Source: Coffea arabica
Taxonomy: Eukaryota; Streptophyta; Magnoliopsida; Gentianales; Rubiaceae
DNA length: 64,000 bases
Direction of reading: 5' to 3'
Assembly: GCF_036785885.1 (NCBI RefSeq)
Contig: NC_092330.1
Coordinates: 7,970,525 to 8,034,524 of the forward strand
The notes below the pieces were generated by a model. It saw only the letters and a program-made list of their open reading frames with translations. It had not been told where the DNA came from and ran no database searches. This document shows positions 1-11,030 of the stretch, in pieces. Both the position numbers and the translations under genes were made by a program. Position 1 is the stretch's first letter. Every line of letters starts with the position of its first letter.

Positions 1-923
1 GAATTAATTTTTCAATTGCATTAATAACTAGAAAAACCTAACCCTAATCAATAACACGCTACGAGGGTTATTTAAATTAGATTGCACGTTCCCCTGATTT
101 GTAAACACACCAGTTGCCACTAATATTAATCAATCAAACAATTACGGATTTAATTGACCAAATTGGCACGAGATTAATAAATCACATTGAACATCGGACC
201 CTTGACATCCAATTAATAAAATAATCCCAAGAAAATTCAAGCAGGCAACGTGCAAATATTAATAAATTAAGGAACGCGTGAAAACTAAGTAGATCTCATA
301 GATTTTCGGGACTGCGCCGTCGAGTTGACCCTTGACTAGATGGAAGTTTAGCCACGCCGCATAATTAAATCACCACACGAATTAATGGATTGCATAAACA
401 TTGCGGTTTTTTACTAGAAAGCAAAGGATCAAAGATGTTTTTCCCGTTGGGGAATATTGTCGAATACCTGGCATGTGTCAGAGGCCAGTCAAGTGAAAGA
501 AAACTAGAACTAAACTAAAAGCTAAAACTAAAAGGTCGTCCTTTGCTTCTGTACGTTGTCCCCTTTTAAAGCACCAAAAGAAAGATGACTAAAAGCTATC
601 TAGGTGGTCCCCACACATGTGGAGAAAGCCTCCAAATTACTTCTTCTTCCAAGTCTCTCTACGTTGCTTTCTTTGAAGAGCCCAAATGACTAAATATCTT
701 TCACTAGCTTTGTGGGCCCCCACCAATTCAAAGGCCCAAGGATTGAAACCTTTAGAAGTCTCCATATTCTTCATAAAGTCCCTCCTTTTTGGTAGTTTTC
801 TACTTCATTCCTGAAATTAAGACATGGTACCAAATATAAGTAGATATCAACAATTAACACAATATTTGGTAAGGATAAAAGGGGAAATTAATAATAAAAT
901 TATTAACAAATGATACCCTATAA
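1..923 (-). repeat. 3' LTR of the Athila element (partial)
   Basis: This matches 11600-12523 with an offset of about 11600. About 570 bases of the LTR lie left of the window. Its right border (the LTR start in element sense) is TAT followed by A-rich sequence and a C-run, where the other LTR has TATCA, so the terminal TG has probably mutated. Confidence 0.9.
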
Positions 924-936
924 ATTCCCCCCACAC
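924..936 (-). other. polypurine tract of the Athila element
   Basis: The minus strand reads GGTGTGGGGGGAAT directly before the 3' LTR, the expected place for the plus-strand primer. A similar purine run with similar flank occurs at 1859-1871, just after the env-like ORF, and may be a second copy of the tract. Confidence 0.6.
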
Positions 937-1948
937 CTGAATCATGCTTGCCCTCCAGCATAGGGACAATTCAACCCAACAATGGCCAGCTTTAACATTA
1001 TCATTGCCAGTTGTGCTTATACCAAAATCAAGATTCAGTGGCTAAGTGTCAAGTCATATCCCTCCCGGTTAGCTCCTAAGTTCATAGACCCGTCCCATTC
1101 ATGGCAAACTCACCTAAGAAATCCAAATATTAACTAGCAACAGTCAGCAATTAAGTCAACTGGTGACCAAAATCTCAACATTGCAAACCAAGGATCGGCA
1201 GGCCAACATGATCATAAACTCATATTTTCCGCATCTGATTTTTTTTTCTTTTTTTTTTTTTGCATGCACGAATAAAGCTTAGTCCCAAGCTATTCAAGTC
1301 TTTTGACGTGAACTTTGACATTTTTAGATGAAAGAGTCCAGTTATTCAACTTTTCACAGCTCCAGGACCACTTACTCATAGATATCGCTACTTTTTGACG
1401 CGAGAGCCGACACGTGTGGTGAAGACTCCCGGTTACTGGGTGGCGACACTAGCGGAGTATAACCATACGTTATTCACCAATAAACACCAAAATACCAAGT
1501 AATTAAAGATCATAGCCTGCGTCATGTCTTAAATATGGAGAACTAAGGTCAACAGGAGACCAATCCACACAACAATGCCAGCAAAATATTTACATTGCCT
1601 AAACAAGTTAGCCATAAATTGTACCAAGTTGTTAAACTCAAAATATTCACCAAGACAGCATGCTCTTACTTGCCACCGAAACTCAATTCATAGTATAAAC
1701 CACAACTAACAATAAATGAGTGAGCTGCCAACATATTCACCAAGATAAAAGCAATGGAAAATCACCCAAAAGGGATAAAGGACAACACCTAAACAGGAAA
1801 CAAAAGGAAAACAACCAAAAAGAAACGAAAACTAGAAATATCTAGCACCCAAACTGATCCCCCCCCACACCTAAGTCACACATTGCCCCCAATGTGGTAA
1901 ATTAATAACAAAAGTAAAGAAAAGGGCAACGGTACTTCCCTGTAGTCG
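937..1948. other. Athila non-coding region between the env-like ORF and the 3' LTR
   Basis: No coding sequence is recognised. It contains a poly-T run near 1239-1261 and an A-rich stretch near 1800. The second purine-rich tract at 1859-1871 (minus strand) is followed by sequence related to that next to the 3' LTR. Confidence 0.6.
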
Positions 1949-3229
1949 TCAAAACATGGGAGGGTTAGGCGCAAACTGAGGTTGAAACCCGGCTTGCTGC
2001 ATAAATGCCGCCAGATTCTGTGCCATTTTATGCACGTTGACATCAATGTGCTGCAACCGAGTTTCCAGCCGCTCAACCGTGTTCCGAAGTTGAAGCCACT
2101 CCTCAGGCGTTGGGTTAGGAGGAGGTGGAACGGAAGTAGATGGACCGGGGTCACCGCCGGTAGTGGAAGGTCGTGCAAAAGAGGATCGCGGGGGGGCATG
2201 AATCGGTCCCGGGGGAACAACCTCCCACCCGCTGTCACCTTCCCTTACCAACCCCATTCGCTCTAAGCACGGGATGTCCAAAGGCTCCATATGACAGGCG
2301 ACATGCAAATCATGGTTAGAGAGATCAAGCAAGTGCAAGTTAACAGCCAAATGGGTAATATACGACCCAAGAATCAAGGGGTGTTTCTTTTTGGGCAAAA
2401 CAGACTTAAATTGAGAAGCGAGCCAGCACCCCAAATTAACTTTAATGTTATTATGCATGCACCATATAAAGAAAAACTCTGGCTTAGACAAAATGCCCGA
2501 GCTATCTCGCCTACCCGAGAAACTATAAGCCAAAAAGCGGTGGATATAGCGAGACGCTGGGTCCTTCAGATAAAAGCCCTTAGATAAACGAGGGTCATAG
2601 TTATCCCTGTCTACGGACATATCATCCCAAATATAGGGATAGCGGGAGAAAAACGGCTGAACATAGTCACATGCACTCTCGGCATACTCCCGAGACTCAG
2701 CATAGGCAGGATCAATAAATCCAAGGGCCAAGTTGAAGTCGGTTATGGAATGGTGGAACTCTTGACCCATTAAACGAAAGCGGATGACATTAGGGGTAGA
2801 AACTGTGTAACCCGTGGGGAAGTCGAACTCAAATGTGGCATAGAACTCCCTAACCAACTCAACAAAGGCCGGGAGATCAGTAATACGAGAATAGGGGAGC
2901 CACCCGATAACCTCAATCAAATCGTCAAATCCAACTCGAATATTTAGGAGGCCCAAGGTGGCGGCGTCCCGATAACGGCATGGGATAATCCGCCGTTCAC
3001 AAGCCGTAGCATATCGCTGCTTGTCGGCTGCCCGGGTAAAGTCCAGATGACCCCCAAAATGTGCAGAGTCAGAAATATGGACGCCTCTTTGTCTCCCAAG
3101 ACGAGCCCTCCTCCCAGAGGAGGAAGGGTCGTGCGAGGGGTCAGAGGCGGGAATGGAGTGCTGGGGTGGAGGGGGCTGAGGGGTCCTAGGGGTCCTAGAC
3201 CTAGAAGAGGAAGACCGAGATTTTACCAT
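1949..3229 (-). CDS. Athila env-like ORF
   Basis: The open frame extends to a TTG at 3250, but the first ATG is at 3229-3227 in a good plant context (ACCATGG), giving about 426 residues. The N-terminus is Ser/Arg/Pro-rich. The central part (about residues 60-320) resembles the Athila ORF1/env-like domain: it has conserved aromatic and hydrophobic blocks such as EVIGWLPYSR and FRLMGQEFHHSITDFNLALGF. The C-terminus is proline-rich and then has a short helical, coiled-coil-like segment. I see no clear signal peptide or transmembrane segment, so a true envelope function is not supported. It lies downstream of integrase, as in other Athila elements. It has no stop codons although gag-pol has six. 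Confidence 0.75.
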   Translation of the reverse strand: MVKSRSSSSRSRTPRTPQPPPPQHSIPASDPSHDPSSSGRRARLGRQRGVHISDSAHFGGHLDFTRAADKQRYATACERRIIPCRYRDAATLGLLNIRVGFDDLIEVIGWLPYSRITDLPAFVELVREFYATFEFDFPTGYTVSTPNVIRFRLMGQEFHHSITDFNLALGFIDPAYAESREYAESACDYVQPFFSRYPYIWDDMSVDRDNYDPRLSKGFYLKDPASRYIHRFLAYSFSGRRDSSGILSKPEFFFIWCMHNNIKVNLGCWLASQFKSVLPKKKHPLILGSYITHLAVNLHLLDLSNHDLHVACHMEPLDIPCLERMGLVREGDSGWEVVPPGPIHAPPRSSFARPSTTGGDPGPSTSVPPPPNPTPEEWLQLRNTVERLETRLQHIDVNVHKMAQNLAAFMQQAGFQPQFAPNPPMF

Positions 3230-4928
3230 GGTGGCTAGTAGTTGGCTCAATCAATAGAAAGTACAATTCAAGCACCCGCAAGCTATAAAAATAACCTCAA
3301 CAAGACAGCAAGTTCAAGCAATAACCACTGGTGGCCCCAATTAAGGTAAAAGCAAAATAAAACAGCCTAACAATCTTACTAGAATTACACAATCAGAATA
3401 AGCAGAGCAAAAGGCACAATAGCCCCCAAACAAGGCAAATAGAGGCAATTATTGCAATAAGCAACGGAGATGGCCCAGGAGCCGTCCAATGCACCAATTA
3501 AATGCAATAAATCCCAACCAAAGGCAGCTCAATAGACTGCAGGCAGAAAGTACCCAAATGATACTCAATTGATACCAAAAACGAACCCAACAAAACAGCA
3601 AGAGCGAAGGATATTCAGTCACAGATGCTCAATCATATCGAAATAAGAAATTGGAAGAAAACTAGCACAACCAATACCACTGGTGCATGCACAGGCAAGA
3701 AGGGAACCATACGGCCAACCCAATTAATAAAAATGCACAACTGAGGCACCCCAAAGGCTAGAAAAAGGACCCTAACAACACAGCAAATTGAATGAATAGG
3801 CACTGGGTCTCTAATTCAGTCAAAATAGGATCAAGGGGCACGATACAGAAATTAACAAAGTAGAACTCAAGTGATACCAACAGGGAACCCAACAGAGCAA
3901 TGAAATCAACCAATTGGAACACATGAAACTCCACAAATGCCACCGATTGGACAGTCAAATACCCAAGTCAAACGCTCAAAATCAGCACTTGGGCCAAGCA
4001 ATAGGCACCAAAACTCAAGAATCAAATAGGCAGTCCAGCACAGAGGATTAAGAAATGGAAAGCAACACTGCAACCAGTACCACTGGTGCACAGACAAGAA
4101 AGTATTAAATTCAACGGCAGCAACTCAACCACAAGAACTTAAACTTTAAAATAAGCAAGTATTCTCAAATAGCCGCAACACGATAGGCACAAGATCTCAA
4201 CCAGTACCACTAGTGAGTCACAGGGAAAAATTAATTAAACGGCCAACAATTCAATAAATAGCAGAAAATATCCCCACTATGGCAGCAATTAAACCCAACT
4301 TTGTCCAAAATTGGCCCTAGAAAATGCCCAAAATATCACCTTCCTTTAACCATCAAGAAACCACCCACAAATTTCAGAGTCTCAAACTAATTGGGGAAGA
4401 AATTACAATACCTCCACCTGTCGAAAGTGGACAGGTGGCGACGTGCGGCAATGGAGCTGGTGGTGCCAATGGAGGTTGACAGGCCAGCGGCTGCAGGTGG
4501 CGCTTGGGCGAGCCTGTGACGCGCGCGCGAGGTGGAGCAGGAAGAGCTCGCGTGTGACGGTGGAGAGAGGAGATATGGCGGTGTACGGCTGTAGGCAGTC
4601 GCGCGCGAGGAGCTATGGGCGGCGCAGGCTGGGGTTGCGAGCTGCGTGGACTTGAAGGGCTGGTGGTAGCGCGCAAGCTCAGGAGGAGCTGTGCGTGAGG
4701 CAGAAAGAGCCCCGGCGCTTGACTGCTAGCTGCGCTCACGGGCTGTCAGCGGGCGTCGGTCGTAGGCTGTGGCACCGTGCGATGGTGGCCTGGAGGCTCG
4801 ATGGAGCTGCGTGGGAGGGATAGAGATCTGGTGGCGGAGGCGCGCGGAGAGAGAGAGATGGCGGCGGACAGTTGGGGATGTTGGGTGAATGGGTGAAGAA
4901 GAAAAGAAAATGGGAAAAGAGAAAGCAG

Positions 4929-5030
4929 CGGGGAAGGAGGAAGAAAGAAAAGAAAGAAAGAAAGAAAGAAGAAAAGAAGGAAAGAACGAAGAAGAGAAAA
5001 AAGAAAGAAAATAAAATAAAATAAAATGGT
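4929..5030. repeat. purine-rich AAAG/AAAAT microsatellite tract
   Basis: Repeated AAAG, GAAG and AAAAT units form an almost pure purine strand, directly right of the GC-rich patch inside the Athila spacer. Confidence 0.75.
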
Positions 5031-5235
5031 TTTTTTTTTCTCAAAAATTATTCTAACCGAAATTCTCCAAAATTTGAAATTGCTGTTGTAAAAACAAAAA
5101 AAAAATTTTAAATTTTTTTTCGAATTTTTTTGAATTTAGGAAGAAAAAAATAATCTTTTCTTTTTCTTTTAATGAAAGTAGTAATAATAATAAAATATAT
5201 ATATATTTTTTATTTGAATTCATGTTTTGGATCGT

Positions 5236-5366
5236 CAAACACCGCGTGGGCATGCCAAGATTACAAAACATCCACTGACCTCAGGAAACACAAACACCGC
5301 GTGGGCACGCCAGGATTGCACCTCCTCAGGATGCACAAACACCGCGTACCAGGATTGCACTTCCTA
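5236..5366. repeat. three short direct repeats around CAAACACCGCGTGGGC
   Basis: The unit CAAACACCGCGT followed by an imperfect GGGCAYGCCARGATT appears three times with spacing of about 45-55 bases. The third copy lacks the GGGCACG part. It lies just past the integrase end of pol in the Athila spacer. Confidence 0.65.
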
Positions 5367-5524
5367 GTCACAATGAAGAAAAGTATTAATATTTCTACTA
5401 CCCAACGAGGAAACGACAAAATAAAAGAAATGAACAACTAAAAACAATAAAACCAATATTCGGGTTGCCTCCCAAAAAAGCGCCTTTCTTTAATGTCTTT
5501 GGCTAGACATAGCCCATAATTTGC

Positions 5525-7135
5525 TTAAACCAAGCAAATCGGGTTCTCTAAATGCATCGCCTCTACCCGTTCAACTGGAGCCCCATCATAATATGGCTTG
5601 AGACGATGACCATTCACCACAAATTTCTTCTCCGTCCTTAGACTCTGGATCTCCACTGCACCATAATCAAAGACATTAGTTACAATGAAGGGACCGATCC
5701 AACGAGAACGTAGTTTACCTGGAAATAACTTCAATTTGGAGTGATATAGTAGAACTTTTTGCCCACAAACGAATGTCTTCCTAGAGATTTGTTGGTAATG
5801 AAAAATCTTATTTTTCTCCTTATAAATTGCCGCATTCTCATAGGCTTCATTTCGAATCTCCTCCAACTCCTGTAACTGTAACTTCCTTTGAATTCCGCCC
5901 TCCTCAATATCCATATTGCATTGCTTAATCGCCCAAAATGCTTTATGCTCGAACTCCACTGGAAGATGGCAAGGCTTACCAAATACCAACCTATAGGGAG
6001 ACATCCCTATAGGTGTCTTGTAAGCGGTCCTATATGTCCACAAAGCATCTTCCAACCTTGAACTCCAGTCCTTCCTATCAGAGCGGACCATCTTTTCCAA
6101 AATGGACTTTATTTCCCTATTCGAGACTTCAGCCTGGTCGTTGGTCTGTGGATAGTAGGAAGTGAAAACCTTATGAAATACACCATATTTCCTGAATAAA
6201 GCAACAATTGTCTTGTTGCAAAAATGCGTCCCCCTATCACTCACAACTGCCCGTAGCATTCCCAATCGCACGAAAATGTTAGACTTTATGAAACCTGCTA
6301 CCACCTTAGACTCATTAGTGCGGGTGGCTTTTGCTTCCACCCACTTCGAGACATAATCCACTGCTAGTAAAATGTATAAAAATCCACTAGAATTAGGAAA
6401 GGGACCCATGAAATCTATACCCCAAGTATCAAAAATTTCAATGAAAAGTATGGGCACTTGTGGCAGTTGATCCTTTCGGGATAAATTGCCTACCCTCTGA
6501 CATTTATCACATGTCTTACAAAACAAGTAGGCATCCTTAAATAAGGTAGGCCAATAAAATCCACTTTCCAACACTTTCCTCGCAGTCCGTTTAGGTCCAA
6601 AATGACTCCCACATGCAAAAGAGTGATAGAAAGTCAATATAGATTGGAATTCACTTTCACTTACACATCGCCTCATTATTTGGTCAGCACCTTGTTTCCA
6701 AAGATAGGGATCATCCCAGACATAGTACTTTGCATCGCTTTTTAGTTTGTCCCTTTTCGCCTTGGGCCAACCTGCGGGCAATTTGTCAGTAACCAAATAA
6801 TTCACAATATCTGCAAACCAAGGAGGGGATGAATTAATAGAAAGTAAATGCTCTTCAGGAAAAGACTCCCTTAATGGTAATTCCTTCTCTGCTACCAATA
6901 TTCGACTGAGGTGGTCAGCTACCAGATTCTTTGCTCCTTTTTTATCTCTGATTTCCAAGTCAAATTCCTGCAGGAGCAATATCCATCTTATCAAACGGGG
7001 TTTAGCGTCCTTCTTGGTCACCAGATACCTCAAAGCTGCATGGTCAGAATACACAATTACTTTAGCACCTAGCAAATAAGGTCTAAACTTTTCTAAAGCA
7101 AAAACAACAGCTAAGAGTTCTTTCTCCGTAGTGGA
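5525..7135 (-). pseudogene. Athila RNase H end and integrase segment
   Basis: It opens with the RNase H end ([15 protein letters not shown], then VADHLSRI). The integrase HHCC zinc domain follows: the His pair lies in [10 protein letters not shown] and the Cys pair in CKTCDKC. The catalytic core shows Asp in WGIDFMGPF, Asp in VVSDRGTHF and Glu in the [11 protein letters not shown] block. A C-terminal SH3-like fold region ([11 protein letters not shown]) comes next and ends with a normal stop. The integrase part itself is uninterrupted for over 500 codons. Confidence 0.85.
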
Positions 7136-8614
7136 CTAATTGAGTTGGGCGCCATTTAAAGCTCTAGAGGCGTAATATATTGCGTGCGCCGCTTTCTCCA
7201 CCCTTTGTCCTAAAACTGCTCCTACGGAGTGGTCGCTGGCATCACACATAATTTCAAATGGGAGATTCCAATCAGGGGGTTGGATGACAGGTGGAGAAGT
7301 GAGTGATTTTTTCAACTTCTCGAACGCTTCTTTGCACTCCTCGTTGAATTCAAAACTGACATCCTTTTGCAAAAGCCTGAAAAGTGGTGCCCCGATCTTT
7401 GAGAAATTCTTGATAAATCTGCGATAGAAACCTGCATGTTCTAGAAAAGAACGAACTTCCCGTACAGTTACGGGGTAAGGTAAAGCAGATATCACATCTA
7501 TTTTAGCTTTATCAACCTCAATTCCTCTAGACGACACTACATGTCCTAGAACTATCTCGTGCTCAACCATGAAGTGACATTTTTCCCAATTGAGCACTAG
7601 GTTAGTCTCAATGCATCTTTTTAAAATCAATGTCAGGTTATCTAAGCAATCGTCAAAACTATTACCATAGACACTGAAATCATCCATGAATACCTCAATT
7701 ATTCTCTCCACATACTCAGAAAAAATGCTAATCATACACCTATGGAATGTTGCAGGGGCATTGCACAATCCAAATGGCATCCTTCAATAAGCAAAAGTGC
7801 CAAAGGGGCAAGTGAAAGTTGTTTTCTCTTGATCCTCTGGTGCAATGGCTATCTGAAAATAACCAGAGAAACCATCTAAAAAACAATAATAGGCACAACA
7901 AGCTAACCTTTCAACCATTTGATCGATGAATGGAAGAGGAAAATGATCCTTCTTGGTCACCGCGTTCAATTTGCGGTAATCGATGCACTGGCGCCAACCC
8001 GTAGGCTTTCGAATTGGAACGATGTCCCCTTCATGATTTTCTTCCGCAGTTACCCCTGCTTTCGTTGGCACTACTTGGACCGGACTCACCCATGGGCTAT
8101 CTGAGATAGAAAAAATAATTCCTACGTCCAGAAGCTTGATTACCTCTTTCTTGACCACTTCCATCATGATGGGGTTCAATTTCCTTTGTGGTTGTCTTAT
8201 CGGCCTAGCATCCTCTTCCAGGCGAATTCGATGCATGCATATGGACGGGCTTATACCCTTTATGTCCGCAATTGTCCAACCTATGGCTTCCTTATGCTCC
8301 CTTAAAACCCGTAGCAGCTTATCCTTCTCCCTTGGTGATAATTTGGATGAGATTATCATTGGTAACGTCTCTTTTTCACCTAGATAGGCATACTTTAAAT
8401 GCTCGAGCAGGGGTGTCAACTCCACTTCAGGTGCCTGCACGATAGAAGGTAATAGCTTTAGGTGTGGTTCAGGCACGAATATAGGAGCGACATCATACCT
8501 TAGAGAACTTTGGCCTAGTGAATGCAAGGCTCCAACCATTCTTTGCAAATTGACGCCTAACGCCATTTCACAGGTTGCTTCCAGATCCAAATGTTTGGTG
8601 ATTGCTATCTCCAA
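7136..8614 (-). pseudogene. Athila reverse transcriptase segment
   Basis: The segment holds the RT palm with QCIDYRKLNAVTKKDHFPLP at about 8000-7940, the FLDGFSGYFQI block, then (after a TGA at 7784) MPFGLCNAPATF and the active-site motif FMDDFSVYG at about 7685. It continues into the connection region (VLGHVVSSRGIEVDKAKI) and the start of RNase H (MCDASDHSVGAVLGQ). RT would copy element RNA into cDNA. The catalytic Asp pair is present but the frame is broken by the stops at 7784 and 7136. Confidence 0.85.
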
Positions 8615-8644
8615 TTCATCCCTGCCATTAATCTCAAATACTTC

Positions 8645-10939
8645 TTACACAAAAGGGTCAATTACACTCACAGCAAAAATAGCATTAGAATGACACGGAT
8701 ATTTCATAGCCTCAAATATATTGAAATGAACTATTTGTCCATCAAATTCCATCGTTAGGGTGCCCTCACTAACATCAATTTTTGTACGAGCCGTACTCAA
8801 GAAGGGCCTCCCCAACAAAATTGGTGATAGATTTGGAGAGTGTTCATCACCCATATCAAGAATATAAAAATCAGCCGAGAACACTAAATTGTTCACTTGC
8901 ACTAACACATCTTCTATCACCCCATCGGGATAAACATTAGTCCTATCAGCCAATTGAATTATAATGCCAGTTTCCTTTAAGGGATCCAAATTTAGAGAAG
9001 CATAAATAACCTTGGGTATCACATTTATAGAGGCTCCTAGATCTAACATGGCATTCCTAATGCTAGTGTTCCCTATTTTACAAGGGATAGTGAACATACG
9101 TGGGTCTCCACACTTGGGCCGAAGTTTTCTTTGAAGCACTGCGGATACGTTCTCTCCTACAATTATCCTTTCATCTCCCCTCAATTTCTTCCTATTGATG
9201 CATAGGTCCTTCAAAAATTTGGCATACCGGGGTACTTGCTTAATTGCGTCAAGTAAGGGGATATTTATCTCCACCTTCCTAAACATATCCAGAATTTCCT
9301 TTTCCTTGTCTTGCTTTTTAGGCCTTTCCAACCTGCTAGGAAAAGGTGGTGGGTTAGGCTTAACTGGAATCACTGGGTTACGTATTACCTCTTTATTTGT
9401 GCCAGGCGTTCCTTCTTCCTCAAGCTCCTTCTCAATGCGGTCCTCATTCTTGTCCTTCGGAGCCACTGGTGCTGGTCCTTCAACCTCTTTCCCACTCCTG
9501 AGGGTCATTGCACTTACATTCTTGGGATTCACCTCAGGTTGGGATGGAAGTTTTCCCTTTCCCTGGGAGTCCAGTCGGTTGACAATTGAGGCCAATTGAA
9601 TCATCTGATTTTTCAAGTTTTGCATACGCACCTTCATCTCTTGACTGCTGGCCTCAGTGTCCTGCTGAAATTTCATAGTATTAGAGGCTATGGTTTTAAC
9701 CATGTCTTCTAGGGACATACCTGAGGCAGAGGAGGGTTGATTCCTTGTTTGATATTGTTGCTGGAAGCCTTGCTGTCTATTAGGGATGAAATTTTGTTGC
9801 TTATTTCCCCCATAACTCAGATTTGGATGATCCCTCGAACCCGAATTGTATGAGTTAGAATAGGGGTCATACTGTCTACGTGGCATGGGCATGTTACCAG
9901 CCATGTTTGCTTGCTCAGTTCCCTCCTCTTGTAACTGCGGGCACGAGTCAGTGGTATGACCAATGTTCGTACAAATCCCACACACTTTGGCCTACTGTAC
10001 ATTTCCTACAGCTATCTATCGAACAAATGAGGTTAATTCAGATAACTGCTGTTGAATGGAAGATGAACTTACCTCGTTGACATTTCTCATAGGAACATCC
10101 TTTCTCGTACCAAACTGCTGGCAGTTCTCTGCCATTCGCTCGATTAGTTCCCATGCCTCTTGGGTAGTCTTATTCACCAGTGCACCACCACTTGATGCAT
10201 CAATGATATTTCTATCGTTCATCAGTAGCCCCTCGTAGAAGTACTGAATCAGCAGTTGATCACTTATTTGGTGATGAGGGCATCGGGTACGCAGCCTGGT
10301 GAACCTCTCCCAATATTCAGATAAGGATTTCCCGTGAAATTGCTTGATGCCACATATTTCCTTTCACAAACTAGCAGCTCTGGATGCAGGGAAATATTTT
10401 TCAAAAAAATTTTTCTTCATCTCTGGCCACGTGGTGATAATGCCTGCAGGTAGACAGTATAACCCGTCCTTTGCCGAATCCTTGAGAGAGAAAGGGAAGA
10501 CCCTTAATTTAATTTGTTCATCAGTTACTCCCAAAGGCTTCATACTCGAACACACCACATCAAATTCCTGTATGTGTTTATGGGGTTCCTCTCCTGGCAG
10601 ATCATGAAAAGTAGGCAACAAATGTATTAGATCAGGTTTTAATTCAAAAGCTGCATTCTCACTAAGGCGAGGAAAAGTTATGCAAAGAGGTTGTTGGGTC
10701 AAGTTTGGAGCAGCCAACTCCCTTAATGTTTGTGTGTTTGCCATGACGACGTTCTCTTGGTACGAATCACTCGAATTATCGCCACGTAAATCTGTCAACT
10801 CAGCCTCTGGATCTAGTCTTTGAGATGTCACACTGGATTGCTCCTCTCTGAGTTGTCTGGTTTCTTTTCTCGTTCTACGCGCGATCTTCTCTACTTCAAG
10901 ATCGAAAATTAATTCTTCTGTGTGAGAAGAACGAGGCAT
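8645..10939 (-). pseudogene. Athila gag and protease segment
   Basis: In element order it starts with a charged N-terminus. The retrotransposon gag domain follows, with a WPEMKKNFFEKYF block at about 10430-10390, and runs across a stop at 10364 to about 10016. A CCHC zinc knuckle, CGICTNIGHTTDSC, starts at about 9982. A Gln/Asn-rich linker follows. The retropepsin-like domain shows DLGASINVIP at about 9045 and ILLGRPFL at about 8825. The conserved Asp-Leu-Gly in place of Asp-Ser/Thr-Gly is usual for Athila/Tat proteases. The segment is broken by stops at 10364, 10016, about 9995 and 8645. Confidence 0.8.
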
Positions 10940-11007
10940 AAACTAGAAAAAATACCAGAAAATTAGAACAAAATTGAAATTGAAAAGAAACAAATAATTG
11001 ACGCCAG

Positions 11008-11025
11008 TCCCCGGCAACGGCGCCA
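11008..11025 (-). other. primer binding site, tRNA-Asp
   Basis: The minus strand reads TGGCGCCGTTGCCGGGGA, complementary to the 3' end of plant tRNA-Asp including CCA. It starts 5 bases inside the 5' LTR, the normal position for the minus-strand primer. This primer choice is typical of Athila elements. Confidence 0.9.
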
Positions 11026-11030
11026 AAAAT

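Larger units (their letters stand above)
3230..5524. other. Athila spacer between pol and the env-like ORF
   Basis: No recognisable coding sequence. A loosely repeated block carrying CCAGTACCACTGGTG-like sequence recurs near 3675, 4075 and 4200. A GC-rich patch at about 4430-4870 stands out from its AT-rich surroundings and is followed by an (AAAG)n-rich tract at 4900-5030 and a run of T/A-rich sequence to 5215. Open frames across the GC-rich patch look compositional. Confidence 0.6.
5525..10939 (-). pseudogene. Athila gag-pol, one frame with six premature stops
   Basis: All gag and pol pieces lie in the same minus-strand frame from an ATG at 10939 to the stop at 5525, a frame of about 1,800 codons. 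In-frame stops occur at about 10364 (TGA), 10016 (TAG), 9995 (TAG), 8645 (TAA), 7784 (TGA) and 7136 (TAG). Compared with family consensus, five read as C-to-T changes of CGA, CAG or CAA; the sixth stands where a Tyr codon is usual. Domain order is gag, zinc knuckle, retropepsin, RT, RNase H and integrase. No frameshift is visible, so decay is by point mutation only. The copy cannot make the full polyprotein. Confidence 0.85.

Noticed and set aside
1949..3250. Start of the Athila env-like ORF at 3250
   Set aside because: That codon is TTG; the first ATG in frame is at 3229 in good context.
4374..4739. Minus-strand ORF of 121 codons rich in Ala/Pro/Arg/Ser
   Set aside because: Lies in the GC-rich patch where stops are rare in every frame; no domain recognised and both strands are open.
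4736..5044. Minus-strand ORF rich in Phe/Leu/Ser
   Set aside because: Translation of the purine-rich microsatellite; compositional only.
9195..9599. Plus-strand ORF of 134 codons in the Athila element
   Set aside because: Antisense shadow of the gag-protease frame.
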